Notes: generated by a model from the letters alone, not told the origin. 64,000 bases of DNA from Sphingobacteriales bacterium (GCA_026391525.1 JAPLEF010000105.1:1-64000), one strand, 5' to 3'. Counted from the first letter of the stretch, positions 49,261-59,784 are shown. Made by a program: numbers and translations.

Positions 49261-50298
49261 ATGCCCAAAATAGGCCCTGTTTCATTACCTGAATTTCCGC
49301 TGCTACTTGCTCCCATGGAGGATGTAAGCGATCCCCCATTTAGGGCAGTTTGTAAAGATAATGGGGCAGACCTCATGTACAGTGAATTTATCAGTAGTGA
49401 AGGCCTGATCAGGGATGCCATCAAAAGCAGACAGAAATTAGATTTCAGTGAAGAGGAACGCCCCTTCGGGATCCAGATTTTCGGGGGTGATGAGGAAGCC
49501 ATGGCCATGAGTGCGCGTATATGCGAAACCGTAAACCCCGATTTACTGGACATCAATTTCGGTTGCCCCGTAAAAAAAGTGGTAAGCAAAGGTGCCGGTG
49601 CAGGGGTATTGAAGGATATACAACTCATGGTGCGTTTAACCGAAGCCGTTATCAAAAGCACGAAACTTCCGGTTACGGTAAAAACCAGGCTGGGTTGGGA
49701 TGAACAAACGAAGAATATAGAAGAAGTGGCGGAACGTATGCAGGATATCGGCGTACAGGCTTTATCCATCCATGGCAGAACAAGAAGTCAGTTGTATAAG
49801 GGAGAAGCCGATTGGACACTCATCGGAAAAGTGAAAAACAATCCCCGTATCCAAATTCCTATTTTTGGAAATGGAGATATCGACAGTCCGCAAAAAGCAC
49901 TTGACTATAAAAACCGTTACGGCGTTGATGGCATCATGATCGGCCGCGCGGCAATCGGTTATCCATGGATATTCCGGGAAATCAAAGCTTTTCTCCATAA
50001 TGGGGAAATACTCCCGGCTCCTACCCTTGAGGAAAGGATCAGGGTATGCAAAAAACATCTTGAAAAATCGCTCGACTGGAAAGGGCCTGTTGTTGGTATC
50101 CATGAAATGCGCCGGCATTACACCAATTATCTTAAAGGCTTACCCGGCATCAAAGAGTACCGGTACCGTTTGGTAACGCTCAATGAACCTTCTGCTATAA
50201 ATGCAGTATTGGATGAAGTAAGTGAAAATTATAAAGATTACGAATTTGAAAGGAGCGCTATCGAACTGATCAACTATCACGAAAAATGCCCGTTATAA
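49261..50298 (+). CDS. dusB: tRNA-dihydrouridine synthase
   Basis: LLLAPMEDVSDPPFRAVCKDNGADLMYSEFISSEGL, NFGCPVKKVVSKGAGAG; start set at MPKIGPVSLPEFPLLLAPM. Confidence 0.94.
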   Translation: MPKIGPVSLPEFPLLLAPMEDVSDPPFRAVCKDNGADLMYSEFISSEGLIRDAIKSRQKLDFSEEERPFGIQIFGGDEEAMAMSARICETVNPDLLDINFGCPVKKVVSKGAGAGVLKDIQLMVRLTEAVIKSTKLPVTVKTRLGWDEQTKNIEEVAERMQDIGVQALSIHGRTRSQLYKGEADWTLIGKVKNNPRIQIPIFGNGDIDSPQKALDYKNRYGVDGIMIGRAAIGYPWIFREIKAFLHNGEILPAPTLEERIRVCKKHLEKSLDWKGPVVGIHEMRRHYTNYLKGLPGIKEYRYRLVTLNEPSAINAVLDEVSENYKDYEFERSAIELINYHEKCPL

Positions 50299-50880
50299 AG
50301 GCAGTTGAAGCGCCTTGGCAATTTCTTTGCCCAAAGGATCTGCAGAGGCCCCGAAAACATGTGTGAGCCAGCCTTTTTCATCAACAATAAATTTATTGAA
50401 ATTCCATGCGGGTGGGGTTTTATTCCACCCATTTTGAGCAGGATCTGTTAGCCAATGATATACCGGTTGCTGGTTTGGATTGATCACTACACCCGCTTTT
50501 TTCATCATCGGAAAACTGACACCATAATTTTTCTGGCAAAAAGCTGCTATCTCCTGATCAGAGCCGGTTTCCTGTTCCCTGAAATCATTCGAAGGAAAAC
50601 CAAGAATGAGCAATTGTTTTGAATGCTTTTGCCAAAGCGATTCCAATGCACCTAACTGTTTGGTATATCCGCAATCGGAAGCGGTATTCACAATCATCAG
50701 TTTTTTGCCCGCTGCCTGGTGAAGATCGAATGGCTCCCCGTTAATCGCAATCACTTCCAAATCATAAATAGAAACTATCGGTATTACAGCATGGCTGGCA
50801 GTATGCTTTTTTTGGGCAAACCCGCTCAGTTTCATCAATGCAGGGTAAAAGGTTTGAAGCAATTGTTGTCGTATAGTCAT
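50293..50880 (-). CDS. Glutathione peroxidase (Cys type)
   Basis: IVNTASDCGYTKQLGALE, LGFPSNDFREQETGSDQEIAAFC, WNFNKFIVDEKG. Confidence 0.92.
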   Translation of the reverse strand: MTIRQQLLQTFYPALMKLSGFAQKKHTASHAVIPIVSIYDLEVIAINGEPFDLHQAAGKKLMIVNTASDCGYTKQLGALESLWQKHSKQLLILGFPSNDFREQETGSDQEIAAFCQKNYGVSFPMMKKAGVVINPNQQPVYHWLTDPAQNGWNKTPPAWNFNKFIVDEKGWLTHVFGASADPLGKEIAKALQLPL

Positions 50881-50966
50881 CAGTTAAGAAACAATTAACC
50901 ACAGTTATTGTTTGGAACAGTTACAGAATGGAGGCCCCGGATTTATTTTCAGATAAAAAGATTTGA

Positions 50967-52340
50967 TTAGCCGATCAATTTCTTCAACAAACCTAATCGT
51001 CCTTTCAGTGGCGGATATTTCACATCAGGGTCGAACCATGTTGGTGATTTGAGTACTGCCTTGCTATGGCTGAAGCAATCGAAACTAAAGCGGCCATGAT
51101 ATTTTCCGGTACCACTCGTACCTCTCCCCCCAAATGGCAAATGATGGTTGGTGAGGTGCCAGCTCGAATTATTGATACAGGCTCCACCACAAGGTACTTT
51201 TTGAAGCCAGAATTTTTCTTTTTCGCGACTGGATGTAAACACATAAAAGGCTAGTGGATTCTTATGCATTGACATAACTGAGATGGCTTCCTCTGGTTGA
51301 CGGTAAGTTACGACGGGTAAAATGGGACCAAAAATTTCTTCCTGCATCACCGGTGAATCAAGCCCCACATTTCCAAGAATTGTAGGCGTAATGGTTAAGG
51401 ATGCAGGATCATAATTACCGCCATATAAAATCTCGCCCTGCTTCAAATAACCCAACAGGCGGTTGAAATGATTTACATCAATGATCTTTCCAAATTGACC
51501 GCCAGGGAGTACATCCTTACCATAAAATTTGGTAAGGGTTTCCATAAGGGTTTGTAAAAACTCTTCTTTTATAGATTCATGTACCAATAAGTAATCGGGA
51601 GCAACACACATTTGCCCGGCATTCGAAAACTTCGTACTGGCAATACGCCTTGCCGTAACTTTTACATTTGCATCATCTTCCACTACACAGGGGCTTTTTC
51701 CGCCCAGCTCAAGGGTTACCGGTACCAATCGCTTTGCTGCCATTTCATAAATAAGCTGTCCTACTCGTGTACTGCCGGTAAAAAATACATGATCAAAAGT
51801 AAATTGATTCATCATGGCCGGAATCACTTCTGCGCCATTACCCAAAACTGAAATTACCTGTTGTGGTTTGAAAGTGTTGGTAATTAATTCATGCAGTAAT
51901 GCTGCTGTTGCGGGTGCAATTTCCGATGCCTTTAGTACAACCGTATTCCCTGCGGCCAGCGCACCTACCAATGGTGTAAGCAGCAATTGAAGCGGATAAT
52001 TCCATGGTGCTATGATCAATACCACTCCCATCGGTTCTTTCTGTATATAACTTTTAGAGGGTAGGTTAAGCAGGTTAGTGGATACTTTTTCAGGGCTCAT
52101 CCATGCCCGCAGTTTGGAAAGGGCATATTTAATTTCAGAAAGCACAAATCCATTCTCAGTAACCCAGCATTCTTCGGGAGATTTATTGAGGTCTGATTGT
52201 AATGCCGCATAAATCCGTTGTTCATACCTGATGATTGCTGATTGCAACAACTTTAACTGCTCTGCCCGGTAAGCATAACTTACTGTTGCGCCACTGTCGA
52301 AATAAGTTCGCATTTCATGAAGTGATTCTACCGTGATCAT
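50967..52340 (-). CDS. Aldehyde dehydrogenase
   Basis: VLIIAPWNYPLQLLLTPLVGALAAGN, VTLELGGKSPCVV, FSNAGQMCVAPDY; start trimmed to 52340. Confidence 0.93.
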   Translation of the reverse strand: MITVESLHEMRTYFDSGATVSYAYRAEQLKLLQSAIIRYEQRIYAALQSDLNKSPEECWVTENGFVLSEIKYALSKLRAWMSPEKVSTNLLNLPSKSYIQKEPMGVVLIIAPWNYPLQLLLTPLVGALAAGNTVVLKASEIAPATAALLHELITNTFKPQQVISVLGNGAEVIPAMMNQFTFDHVFFTGSTRVGQLIYEMAAKRLVPVTLELGGKSPCVVEDDANVKVTARRIASTKFSNAGQMCVAPDYLLVHESIKEEFLQTLMETLTKFYGKDVLPGGQFGKIIDVNHFNRLLGYLKQGEILYGGNYDPASLTITPTILGNVGLDSPVMQEEIFGPILPVVTYRQPEEAISVMSMHKNPLAFYVFTSSREKEKFWLQKVPCGGACINNSSWHLTNHHLPFGGRGTSGTGKYHGRFSFDCFSHSKAVLKSPTWFDPDVKYPPLKGRLGLLKKLIG

Positions 52341-52371
52341 TCCCTTAATTTTGTTTAAAGTTACCAAAGTA

Positions 52372-52818
52372 ATGATGAGTGACGAAGAATATATGACGTT
52401 AGCACTTCAGGAAGCACAAAAAGCTTTTGAAGCCGACGAAGTGCCTGTAGGGGCTGTGGTTGTAATGAAAGAAAGGATTATCGCCCGTGCCCACAATCAG
52501 GTAGAACTATTAAATGATGCTACCGCTCATGCAGAAATAATGGCTATAACCACTGCATTTCAATATTTAGGCAGCAAATACCTCCCCGATGCTACCTTAT
52601 ATGTAACCTTAGAACCCTGCCTGATGTGTAGCGGAGCCCTTTACTGGAGCAAGATTGGCAGGATTGTTTTCGGGGCTTCGGATGAAAAGAACAGTTACCG
52701 TAAAGTGGCAGGAGCCAACAATCCTTTCCATCCCAAAACAATCATTTCAGGAGGCATACTTGAAGAACCCTGCAGCCAATTGATGAAAACGTTCTTTGAA
52801 AAATTAAGGAACAAGTGA
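52372..52818 (+). CDS. tadA: Nucleoside / tRNA-specific adenosine deaminase
   Basis: HAEIMAI and PCLMCSGAL zinc motifs; start trimmed to 52372. Confidence 0.9.
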   Translation: MMSDEEYMTLALQEAQKAFEADEVPVGAVVVMKERIIARAHNQVELLNDATAHAEIMAITTAFQYLGSKYLPDATLYVTLEPCLMCSGALYWSKIGRIVFGASDEKNSYRKVAGANNPFHPKTIISGGILEEPCSQLMKTFFEKLRNK

Positions 52819-52903
52819 TGAAAATTGAAATGGCTAAACAAAGGAGCCAACCATCATTTTGAAAATAAAAGAGGTAAAATCAATCAACTTCCAACCATAA
52901 ACC

Positions 52904-53143
52904 CTAAGGCACCGGATCATGACCATGGCTGCCCCAGGGATGGCATTTGGCAATTCGTTTGAGCATGAGCCAAGTGCCTTTCACCGGACCGTGTTTCCTA
53001 AGTGCATCTATACCATACTGTGAGCATGTAGGCGTAAAACGACATCGTGGTGCCAGCCAGGGAGATATCGCCAGTTGGTAGAACCGGATTAACCCGATAA
53101 AAGGCAAACTGAATAGGTTATTCAGCTTTTTGTTTAACGGCAT
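52904..53143 (-). CDS. yidD: Membrane protein insertion efficiency factor YidD
   Basis: [35 protein letters not shown]; overlaps the rnpA 3' end; start trimmed. Confidence 0.92.
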   Translation of the reverse strand: MPLNKKLNNLFSLPFIGLIRFYQLAISPWLAPRCRFTPTCSQYGIDALRKHGPVKGTWLMLKRIAKCHPWGSHGHDPVP

Positions 53144-53525
53144 GGATGAGCTTTTTAATAACGGTTCCGGTTGTTTCGTATACGGTTTCATAATCAGGCA
53201 ATTGCTTGCCTGTGAATAACATGAAAACAGAAAGTTTACCTTTTTTTTCAATAAGTAAGCCGGCCAACTCCTCTTTTTGTAGCCGGTATGCTTCCCTCAT
53301 CAAACGCTTGATGCGGTTGCGGTCTACAGCTTTTTTGAAATAGCGGCTACTTACTCCTACACCCGCTTGCAGGATGGATTTTTCATTTTCATGCAGCCAC
53401 CAAACTTTTAATGGGAATACCGTATAGCGTTCTCCTTTTTCAAAAAGCGCTTCTATCTGCTTTCTACTTTTCAGCTTATCCGGTTTGCGGAAAAAATATC
53501 TTACGGGTGCATTCAATGTAATCAA
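53118..53525 (-). CDS. rnpA: Ribonuclease P protein component
   Basis: Position between rpmH and yid[17 protein letters not shown] motif. Confidence 0.93.
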   Translation of the reverse strand: MITLNAPVRYFFRKPDKLKSRKQIEALFEKGERYTVFPLKVWWLHENEKSILQAGVGVSSRYFKKAVDRNRIKRLMREAYRLQKEELAGLLIEKKGKLSVFMLFTGKQLPDYETVYETTGTVIKKLIHAVKQKAE

Positions 53526-53564
53526 TTCTGAATTTGAAGGTACAAAACCGGCATACAGTTAACC

Positions 53565-53595
53565 AAAAAAACAGCCTTTGCGTTTGCAAAGGCTG
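53565..53595 (-). terminator. Strong hairpin with T-tract between rpmH and rnpA
   Basis: Minus strand CAGCCTTTGC-AAAC-GCAAAGGCTG followed by TTTTTTT. Confidence 0.85.
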
Positions 53596-53636
53596 ATGGT
53601 ATACATTTAACCGGAGTTGTTTCCGGAAGTATCGGT

Positions 53637-53804
53637 TTATTTTTTTGAACCATGTTCGTCAGAAACAGTAAGTTTATGACGGCCTTTTGCTCTTCTGCTG
53701 GCAAGCACTTTACGGCCATTGGCATCCTGCATGCGCCTACGGAATCCATGTACAGATTTCCTGCGACGGGTGTGTGGCTGATAGGTTCTTTTTTTACCTG
53801 GCAT
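53637..53804 (-). CDS. rpmH: 50S ribosomal protein L34, not in the ORF track
   Basis: Manual translation [55 protein letters not shown]. Confidence 0.96.
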   Translation of the reverse strand: MPGKKRTYQPHTRRRKSVHGFRRRMQDANGRKVLASRRAKGRHKLTVSDEHGSKK

Positions 53805-53943
53805 TGTTTGGTTTTTTTCCTTTTACAAATGTTGTTAATATGGTTCCGTTCAGCCAGGCACCATCCCGGCTTCTTGTGAAAGGACGGCAAAGGTAGGGGT
53901 TTTGAAACAATTGATGAAATGAAAGTAGAAAAAATGATGCTCC

Positions 53944-54768
53944 TCAAGTCCACTGAAGGGGAAAAGCTGCTACATTTTCGCCATAAAATAAACTTGCCCG
54001 GGTATCAAAATGAGCCACATCACCTGTTGTATAAAATTCCCGCTTCCCGTTTTTACTTAGTTTTTGGGCCATTTCAGGGTGCCGCTTCAGGTATTCAGCT
54101 AAACTTTCCGCAACAATATTTCCCTGTGTAATAACACGGGTGCCCTCATGAATATAGCGATTGATTTTATTGAGTAATAAGGGATAATGCGTGCATGCCA
54201 GCAATAAACAATCTGTTTTAGGTCCAGATTGATATATATGATCGAGGTGCTTTTTTACGAAATAATCTGCCCCCTCGCCATCTTGTTCAAGATTTTCAAC
54301 CAGTGGTACCCACATCGGACAAGCTTCCTGGATGATTATCAGATGAGGAAAGAACTTGCGAATTTCAATTTGATAGGAATTCGATTGAATAGTGCCAGGC
54401 GTGCCAAGAATACCGATATGTCCGGTTTTGGTAAACTGACCAATTACTTCAGCAGTTGGCCGGATTACACCTAGCACTCTTTTATCGGCCCCCAGTGCTG
54501 GTAAATCATTTTGCTGAATGGTTCGAAGCGCTTTAGCAGAAGCTGTATTACAGGCCAAAATCACCAGCTCGCATCCCTGATTGAAAAACCATTTAACGGC
54601 TTCCAGGGTATATTTATACACCGTATCATAATCTCTTGTTCCATAAGGGGCACGTGCATTATCCCCCAGGTAGAGATAATCATACTCCGGAAGGGTTCTT
54701 GTGATTTCCTTCAATACGGTCAATCCGCCGTAACCACTATCAAATACCCCAATTGGTGCTGTTGTCAT
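53944..54768 (-). CDS. murI: Glutamate racemase
   Basis: GVFDSGYGGLTVLKEI, LACNTASAKALR, LLACTHYPLL. Confidence 0.95.
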   Translation of the reverse strand: MTTAPIGVFDSGYGGLTVLKEITRTLPEYDYLYLGDNARAPYGTRDYDTVYKYTLEAVKWFFNQGCELVILACNTASAKALRTIQQNDLPALGADKRVLGVIRPTAEVIGQFTKTGHIGILGTPGTIQSNSYQIEIRKFFPHLIIIQEACPMWVPLVENLEQDGEGADYFVKKHLDHIYQSGPKTDCLLLACTHYPLLLNKINRYIHEGTRVITQGNIVAESLAEYLKRHPEMAQKLSKNGKREFYTTGDVAHFDTRASLFYGENVAAFPLQWT

Positions 54769-54777
54769 TGCTCAAAA

Positions 54778-54807
54778 ATAAGAAAGCCATCCTATTTACG
54801 GGATGGC
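54778..54807 (-). terminator. Rho-independent terminator downstream of ompH
   Basis: GCCATCC/GGATGGC hairpin, T-rich on the minus strand. Confidence 0.65.
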
Positions 54808-54834
54808 AATCTGTTATTTATTGTTGTGGAAGTT

Positions 54835-55362
54835 TTATCCTTTTTTAGGTATCGTAGCAGCAGGTGTTTCTTTGATACCGAGTTTCTTTTTAACCAAAGC
54901 CAGCACATCATCACCCGGAGGGCCAACAATCACTGCACTCACATCTAAGATATAGCTATATCCGCTTTCCTTTGCTACAGCACGGATAGCTTCCAGTGCT
55001 TTGTTGCGCAATGGGGCAATCTTCTTTTGTGCTTCTGCCTGGTACATTTCCTGAGCCTGCTGGTTCCAATTTTGTACGCGTTGATATAAAGCAACCAATT
55101 CATTCTTTTTAATTTCCTTCATACTTGGAGAAAGTTTGGCCGAATCTCTTACAAAAAGGCTGTCTTTATCATTCAATTCTTTCATCAAATCCTGACCCTG
55201 CTGTTGTAAAGAACCCTGGTATTCTTTAAGTTCAGCATCTGCTTTTTCTGCTTCAGGCATAACCCCGATTAGTTCATCGGTATTGATATATCCGATTTTG
55301 TTTTGTGCAGTTGCAGAGAGAACACCAAAGGCCATCACAGCTGCTACGATAAGTTTTTTCAT
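54835..55362 (-). CDS. OmpH/Skp-family periplasmic chaperone
   Basis: Signal peptide, KIGYINTDELIGVMPEAEKADAELKEYQ, coiled coil. Confidence 0.9.
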   Translation of the reverse strand: MKKLIVAAVMAFGVLSATAQNKIGYINTDELIGVMPEAEKADAELKEYQGSLQQQGQDLMKELNDKDSLFVRDSAKLSPSMKEIKKNELVALYQRVQNWNQQAQEMYQAEAQKKIAPLRNKALEAIRAVAKESGYSYILDVSAVIVGPPGDDVLALVKKKLGIKETPAATIPKKG

Positions 55363-55441
55363 TGTGTTTTTAATGTTTATGTTATGATAATATAGTAAGA
55401 ATTAAACTCAGCTTCGTTGCATGCTGCTGATGGTTTACCAT

Positions 55442-55954
55442 TTATTTAACCCCCAAACTTTTAAGGATTTCTTCGCTCTTGTCTAATTTTGGGTCGGCAA
55501 AGATAACAGTTATTCCTTCACTTTTATCGAGGATAAAATCATATTGTTTCTCAATGGCCAGTTTTTGAACAGCGTTATACACCCTGTCCTGTATGGGCTT
55601 GATCAATTCCTGGCGCTTTTTGAACAGATCTCCTTCAAAACCATATCTTTTGCGTTGTAAATCACGAAGTTCTTTTTCCTTGTTGAAAATTTCATCTTCC
55701 CTTTTCTTTTTCAGGTTATCAGGCAGCATCACTTGTTCTGCTTCAAAATCTTTTACCATTTTGTCCATAGCAGCCTGGCGCTGGTCGAGTTCCTGTTGCC
55801 AGAGTTCGCTGAATTGGTCGAGTCGTTTCTGGGCATCCTTGTATTCCGGAAGTTTATCAAGAATAAATTTTGAATCAATCACAGCATAACGCTGTGCATT
55901 TGCAGCTGATAAAAACAGCAGCAGGAAACAAATGGCTGATAATGCTTTTTTCAT
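55442..55954 (-). CDS. OmpH/Skp-family periplasmic chaperone
   Basis: Signal peptide, RYAVIDSKFILDKLPEYKDAQKRLDQFS; tandem paralogue. Confidence 0.9.
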   Translation of the reverse strand: MKKALSAICFLLLFLSAANAQRYAVIDSKFILDKLPEYKDAQKRLDQFSELWQQELDQRQAAMDKMVKDFEAEQVMLPDNLKKKREDEIFNKEKELRDLQRKRYGFEGDLFKKRQELIKPIQDRVYNAVQKLAIEKQYDFILDKSEGITVIFADPKLDKSEEILKSLGVK

Positions 55955-55998
55955 TTGATGTTATTTTTTACTATGAAGATAGTTGTTGTTATTTGAAA

Positions 55999-58728
55999 TT
56001 ATTCAGGTTCCTGGCCCAACATGAAGGTGAATTTAGCTGCACCTTTCACACCGCTATTGAGGTTTACACGGTCTAACCCGATACCATAATCAAACCCAAG
56101 CAAGCCGAACATCGGAAGGAAGAATCGCATACCTACCCCTACCGAGCGGCGCAATTCAAAAGGATTGTAGGATTTGAAATCGTACCAGCCGTTTGCTGCT
56201 TCAAAAAATGCCAATCCGAAAATAGTGCTGTTCGCACTTGTACTGAATGGATACCTCAATTCCAATATGTATTTATTAAAAATGGTGAAGTATTCAGAAG
56301 GGGTTATGCCTTCGGGATTGATCTTGGGGTTTGAAAAACTATAAACCGGATATCCTCTGTGGGCAATGATATCATACCCCAATAATGCCTGTGTATTGCT
56401 CAAACCGGCATCTCCCACCTGAAAGCGTTCGAAAGGCGATACTTCAAGCTTAGGGTTATAACGACCGATAAATCCATATTTCGCAGCGGCTCTCAACACG
56501 AATTGCTTGTTCTTATCCGGTCCCCTCGCATTGCCGATAGGTATATACCAATCGCCGGTAAAACGCCATTTGTGAAACTCAGGAAATTTATACAAATTTT
56601 CTGTGGATGAAGTTAAGCCCATCAATGAATAAGGAAGGGTAAACTGTCCGCTCATCGTAAAGTTTGAGCCATAAGTTGGGAAAATAGGACTGATCCCTGC
56701 CGAATATCTTCCAAGCGTAATCTTCAAACTGATATTGGTTGAATTGCCATTGGAAAGTCCGGCGAAGATATTGGGATAGTTGGTGAGCTGGTATTGCTGA
56801 AAACTGAGAGAATAAACCAGATTGAAGTAATCATCCGGCCATTTGAGCTGCTTACCAAGAGAAAAAGATAAACCAATGGTTTTTACATTGGAGGTATCGC
56901 CGCACGATCTGCAAAAGTTTCCGAACTGATCGGTTGCATTTGCATATTTGGTATTGAAATAACTTACAGAGAAGGAATTCCTTTTCTTACCACCAAGCCA
57001 GGGCTCAGTGAATGAAAAGTTATAAGAACGGAAAGCCCTTCCATTCGATTGCACCCTCAAACTGAGGCGCTGCCCATCGCCTGAAGGCAAAGGATCCCAG
57101 GTAGATTTACTGGTGATATTTTTTAAAGAGAAATTATTGAAGGTAACCCCAAGTGTTCCCGTTAAACCGATACCGCCACCAAAACCTGCTGATAATTCCA
57201 GCTGATCAGAAGATTTTTCTTCTACTTCCCAGTTGATATCAACTGTACCGTTATCGGAATTGGGTACCACATTAGGATTGATCGTTTCGGGGTTGAAATA
57301 ACCCAGTTGCGAAAGTTCACGCTGCGTGCGGATGATATCAGAACGGCTGAATTTTTGTCCGGGTATGGTGCGCAGTTCCCGCATGATCACATAATCTTTC
57401 GTTTTATCGTTACCTGTAACCGTTATCTTACCGTAAGTGGCCTGAGGGCCTTCTGCCATGCGGATTTCGAAATCGATCGTATCATTATAAACAGCGGTTT
57501 CCACAGGGTCGAGCCTGAAGAACAGATAACCATCATCCTGATAGAGGCTGCTGATATCGCCGCCTTCCATGCTCAATTGTTTACCCAGGCGTTTGTTGAG
57601 CAATTCCAGGTTATAAACATCCCCTTTCCTGATGCCGAGCAAAAGGCTGAGCAGCGAATCAGAATATTTGGTATTTCCTTTCCAACTGATATTACCGAAA
57701 TAATACTTACGTCCCTCGCTTACTTTCATATCGATATCGAGGTTGCCCTTCGAATTGACCATTTGAGTATCCGTCACTACTACAGCATCGCGATAACCCT
57801 GAGCATTATAATATTCCAGCACATGTTCTTTATCTTCTGCGAACTTCGTTTCATTGAATTTAGAGCCTGAAAAAAGTTTAATCCTTACATAAGGGTCGAG
57901 ATATTCCCTCGTCATGGTAGGTGAAAGGAATGCCGCATCGTTGAGGTATTTCTTAAAGGTTTTGGTTTTACTGGTATCTCCATATGGCCTAACCGGAGTT
58001 TCAGGAAAAAGGGTTACACGGGTCATTTCCTTTGTTCCTTTGAGTTGTCGCTTTAGCTTGGAATCTTCGATGGTTTCGTTGCCGGAAAAATTGATGGAAT
58101 TGATTTTTACTTTATTGCCTTTATTGACGGTGAAAGTGAGTTTAACCGCATTAGCGATTCCGGTAATCGGTTCTTCGAGCATACCAATGGTTACATTTCG
58201 GTAGCCTTTTTCATAAAAAAACTTGCGTATGATTTCAACGGCAGTAAGCTTCATGTTTTCGGTAAGTACACGGTCTTTTGCCAATCCGATTTTAGGATCC
58301 AGATCGTCTTTTTCTCCCTTTTTTATGCCGATGAAAGTATAATCAAGCAAACGTGGCCGTTCCTTAATATCAAATTCTAAATAGATATTCGATTCTTCCA
58401 GTTTGGTAATGATAATTTCAACATTGGCTACGAGGCTTTGTTTCCAAAGTTTGGTGATGGCTTTTCCAAAAGCATCCGACCCCGGCAATTGTACTTTATC
58501 GCCTACCGCAATTCCAGAAATAGAGATGATCAGGTTTTGATCGAAAGCTTTGGAACCCACTACAGTGATTCCGGCAATAGTATAAGTTTTAGGATATTTT
58601 GAGTTAAAAATTTCAAGCATCGCCGGATTTACAGAAAGGGGAACCGTATCATTTATTTGTGCAATCAATTGCTGGGTGATGAGGAAAAGCAAAGCAGTAA
58701 TTACAGATTTCTGGTAAATCCTTAGCAT
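55999..58728 (-). CDS. bamA: Outer-membrane assembly protein BamA
   Basis: Multiple POTRA repeats, C-terminal barrel with MRFFLPMFGLLGFDYGIGL; next to ompH; start trimmed to 58728. Confidence 0.93.
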   Translation of the reverse strand: MLRIYQKSVITALLFLITQQLIAQINDTVPLSVNPAMLEIFNSKYPKTYTIAGITVVGSKAFDQNLIISISGIAVGDKVQLPGSDAFGKAITKLWKQSLVANVEIIITKLEESNIYLEFDIKERPRLLDYTFIGIKKGEKDDLDPKIGLAKDRVLTENMKLTAVEIIRKFFYEKGYRNVTIGMLEEPITGIANAVKLTFTVNKGNKVKINSINFSGNETIEDSKLKRQLKGTKEMTRVTLFPETPVRPYGDTSKTKTFKKYLNDAAFLSPTMTREYLDPYVRIKLFSGSKFNETKFAEDKEHVLEYYNAQGYRDAVVVTDTQMVNSKGNLDIDMKVSEGRKYYFGNISWKGNTKYSDSLLSLLLGIRKGDVYNLELLNKRLGKQLSMEGGDISSLYQDDGYLFFRLDPVETAVYNDTIDFEIRMAEGPQATYGKITVTGNDKTKDYVIMRELRTIPGQKFSRSDIIRTQRELSQLGYFNPETINPNVVPNSDNGTVDINWEVEEKSSDQLELSAGFGGGIGLTGTLGVTFNNFSLKNITSKSTWDPLPSGDGQRLSLRVQSNGRAFRSYNFSFTEPWLGGKKRNSFSVSYFNTKYANATDQFGNFCRSCGDTSNVKTIGLSFSLGKQLKWPDDYFNLVYSLSFQQYQLTNYPNIFAGLSNGNSTNISLKITLGRYSAGISPIFPTYGSNFTMSGQFTLPYSLMGLTSSTENLYKFPEFHKWRFTGDWYIPIGNARGPDKNKQFVLRAAAKYGFIGRYNPKLEVSPFERFQVGDAGLSNTQALLGYDIIAHRGYPVYSFSNPKINPEGITPSEYFTIFNKYILELRYPFSTSANSTIFGLAFFEAANGWYDFKSYNPFELRRSVGVGMRFFLPMFGLLGFDYGIGLDRVNLNSGVKGAAKFTFMLGQEPE

Positions 58729-58866
58729 CAAGTGGTATTTTACGAGCGGCAAATTAAGCCCATTAATTAAAACTATTTGTTAAATGAAAGGCTTGCACGT
58801 TTCGTAACTGTTGTAGCCATTGGTTTTGATATTGGTTGACCAGGTTATTATTTTTTAGAACCTATG

Positions 58867-59628
58867 TTATGAATTTTCCTCTGAGGTGGTTTTCAACTGA
58901 TCGCCGGTTTTGCCGAATCGCCTTTCCCTTTGCTGATAATCAATGATAGCTTCATAGAGGTTTTCTTTCCTGAAATCGGGCCATCGGGTATCTGTGAAAT
59001 AAAGTTCAGCATAAGCCAGTTGATATAACAGGAAATTACTGATACGGAATTCACCGCTTGTTCTGATCATAAGTTCAGGATCAGGGAAGTTGTGTGTGGC
59101 AAGATGTGCATGTAGAATTTCATGCGTAATAGCATCAGGCGATAATCGTCCTGCTTTAACTTCCGCTGCAATCTGCTGCACGGCTTTCACCATTTCCCAT
59201 CGGCTGCTGTAACTGAGCGCCATGATGAGGTTCAGCCCGGTATTAGATGCTGTTTCTGCCAGTGCTTCCTGTAATTGCTGTTGTGCATCTTCAGGCAACA
59301 TGCTGGTATCGCCGATCACATGAAGCCTGATATTGTTTTTATTCAGGGTTGGAATCTCATTCCTTATGGTATCAACCAAAAGTTCCATCAGTCCTGTAAC
59401 TTCATACTCCGGCCTTTCCCAATTTTCTGTACTGAAAGCATAAAGCGTGAGATTGCCGATACCGAGTTCTGCTGCACCTTCTACAATATCACGAACACTT
59501 TCTACACCATGCAAATGGCCAAAAAGGCGGTCTTCACCTTTCTCTTTAGCCCAGCGCCCGTTACCATCCATAATGATGGCAATATGACGGGGAAGCCTTT
59601 GCGTGTTGATTTGTTGCCTGACACTCAT
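58867..59628 (-). CDS. uppS: Isoprenyl transferase (undecaprenyl diphosphate synthase)
   Basis: HIAIIMDGNGRWAKEKGEDRLFGHLHG; LMIRTSGEFRISNFLLYQLAYAELYF. Confidence 0.95.
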   Translation of the reverse strand: MSVRQQINTQRLPRHIAIIMDGNGRWAKEKGEDRLFGHLHGVESVRDIVEGAAELGIGNLTLYAFSTENWERPEYEVTGLMELLVDTIRNEIPTLNKNNIRLHVIGDTSMLPEDAQQQLQEALAETASNTGLNLIMALSYSSRWEMVKAVQQIAAEVKAGRLSPDAITHEILHAHLATHNFPDPELMIRTSGEFRISNFLLYQLAYAELYFTDTRWPDFRKENLYEAIIDYQQRERRFGKTGDQLKTTSEENS

Positions 59629-59757
59629 CTGATAGGAACCCTTGTTTATTCGGGCTGCAAAAGTAACAAAAATTAGGGTAACGTCAGGTAAAATGGGAAT
59701 TCTTTACTGCAGCAATTTGTTAAACAAAGTAAATGCAGATTTCATGGGCAGTAAACA

Positions 59758-59784
59758 TAAAAAAACCGTTGTAAATATCAACGG
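59758..59784 (-). terminator. Rho-independent terminator downstream of the DUF6089-like gene
   Basis: CCGTTG-ATATTTA-CAACGG with T7 tract on the minus strand. Confidence 0.8.

Noticed and set aside
49212-49769. N-terminal 186-codon extension of the CPBP protease ORF (513-aa version)
   Set aside because: It is antisense to the well-conserved dusB coding sequence; the family-like start MQYKSIKGF at 49211 is more plausible.
53522-53953. 143-aa minus-strand ORF over rpmH
   Set aside because: Out of frame with rpmH, whose L34 translation is unmistakable.
54835-55954. Tandem OmpH/Skp genes as a novel duplication
   Set aside because: Two ompH genes beside bamA is a common Bacteroidota arrangement, so it is not unusual.
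57307-57870. 187-aa plus-strand ORF
   Set aside because: Antisense to the bamA POTRA region.
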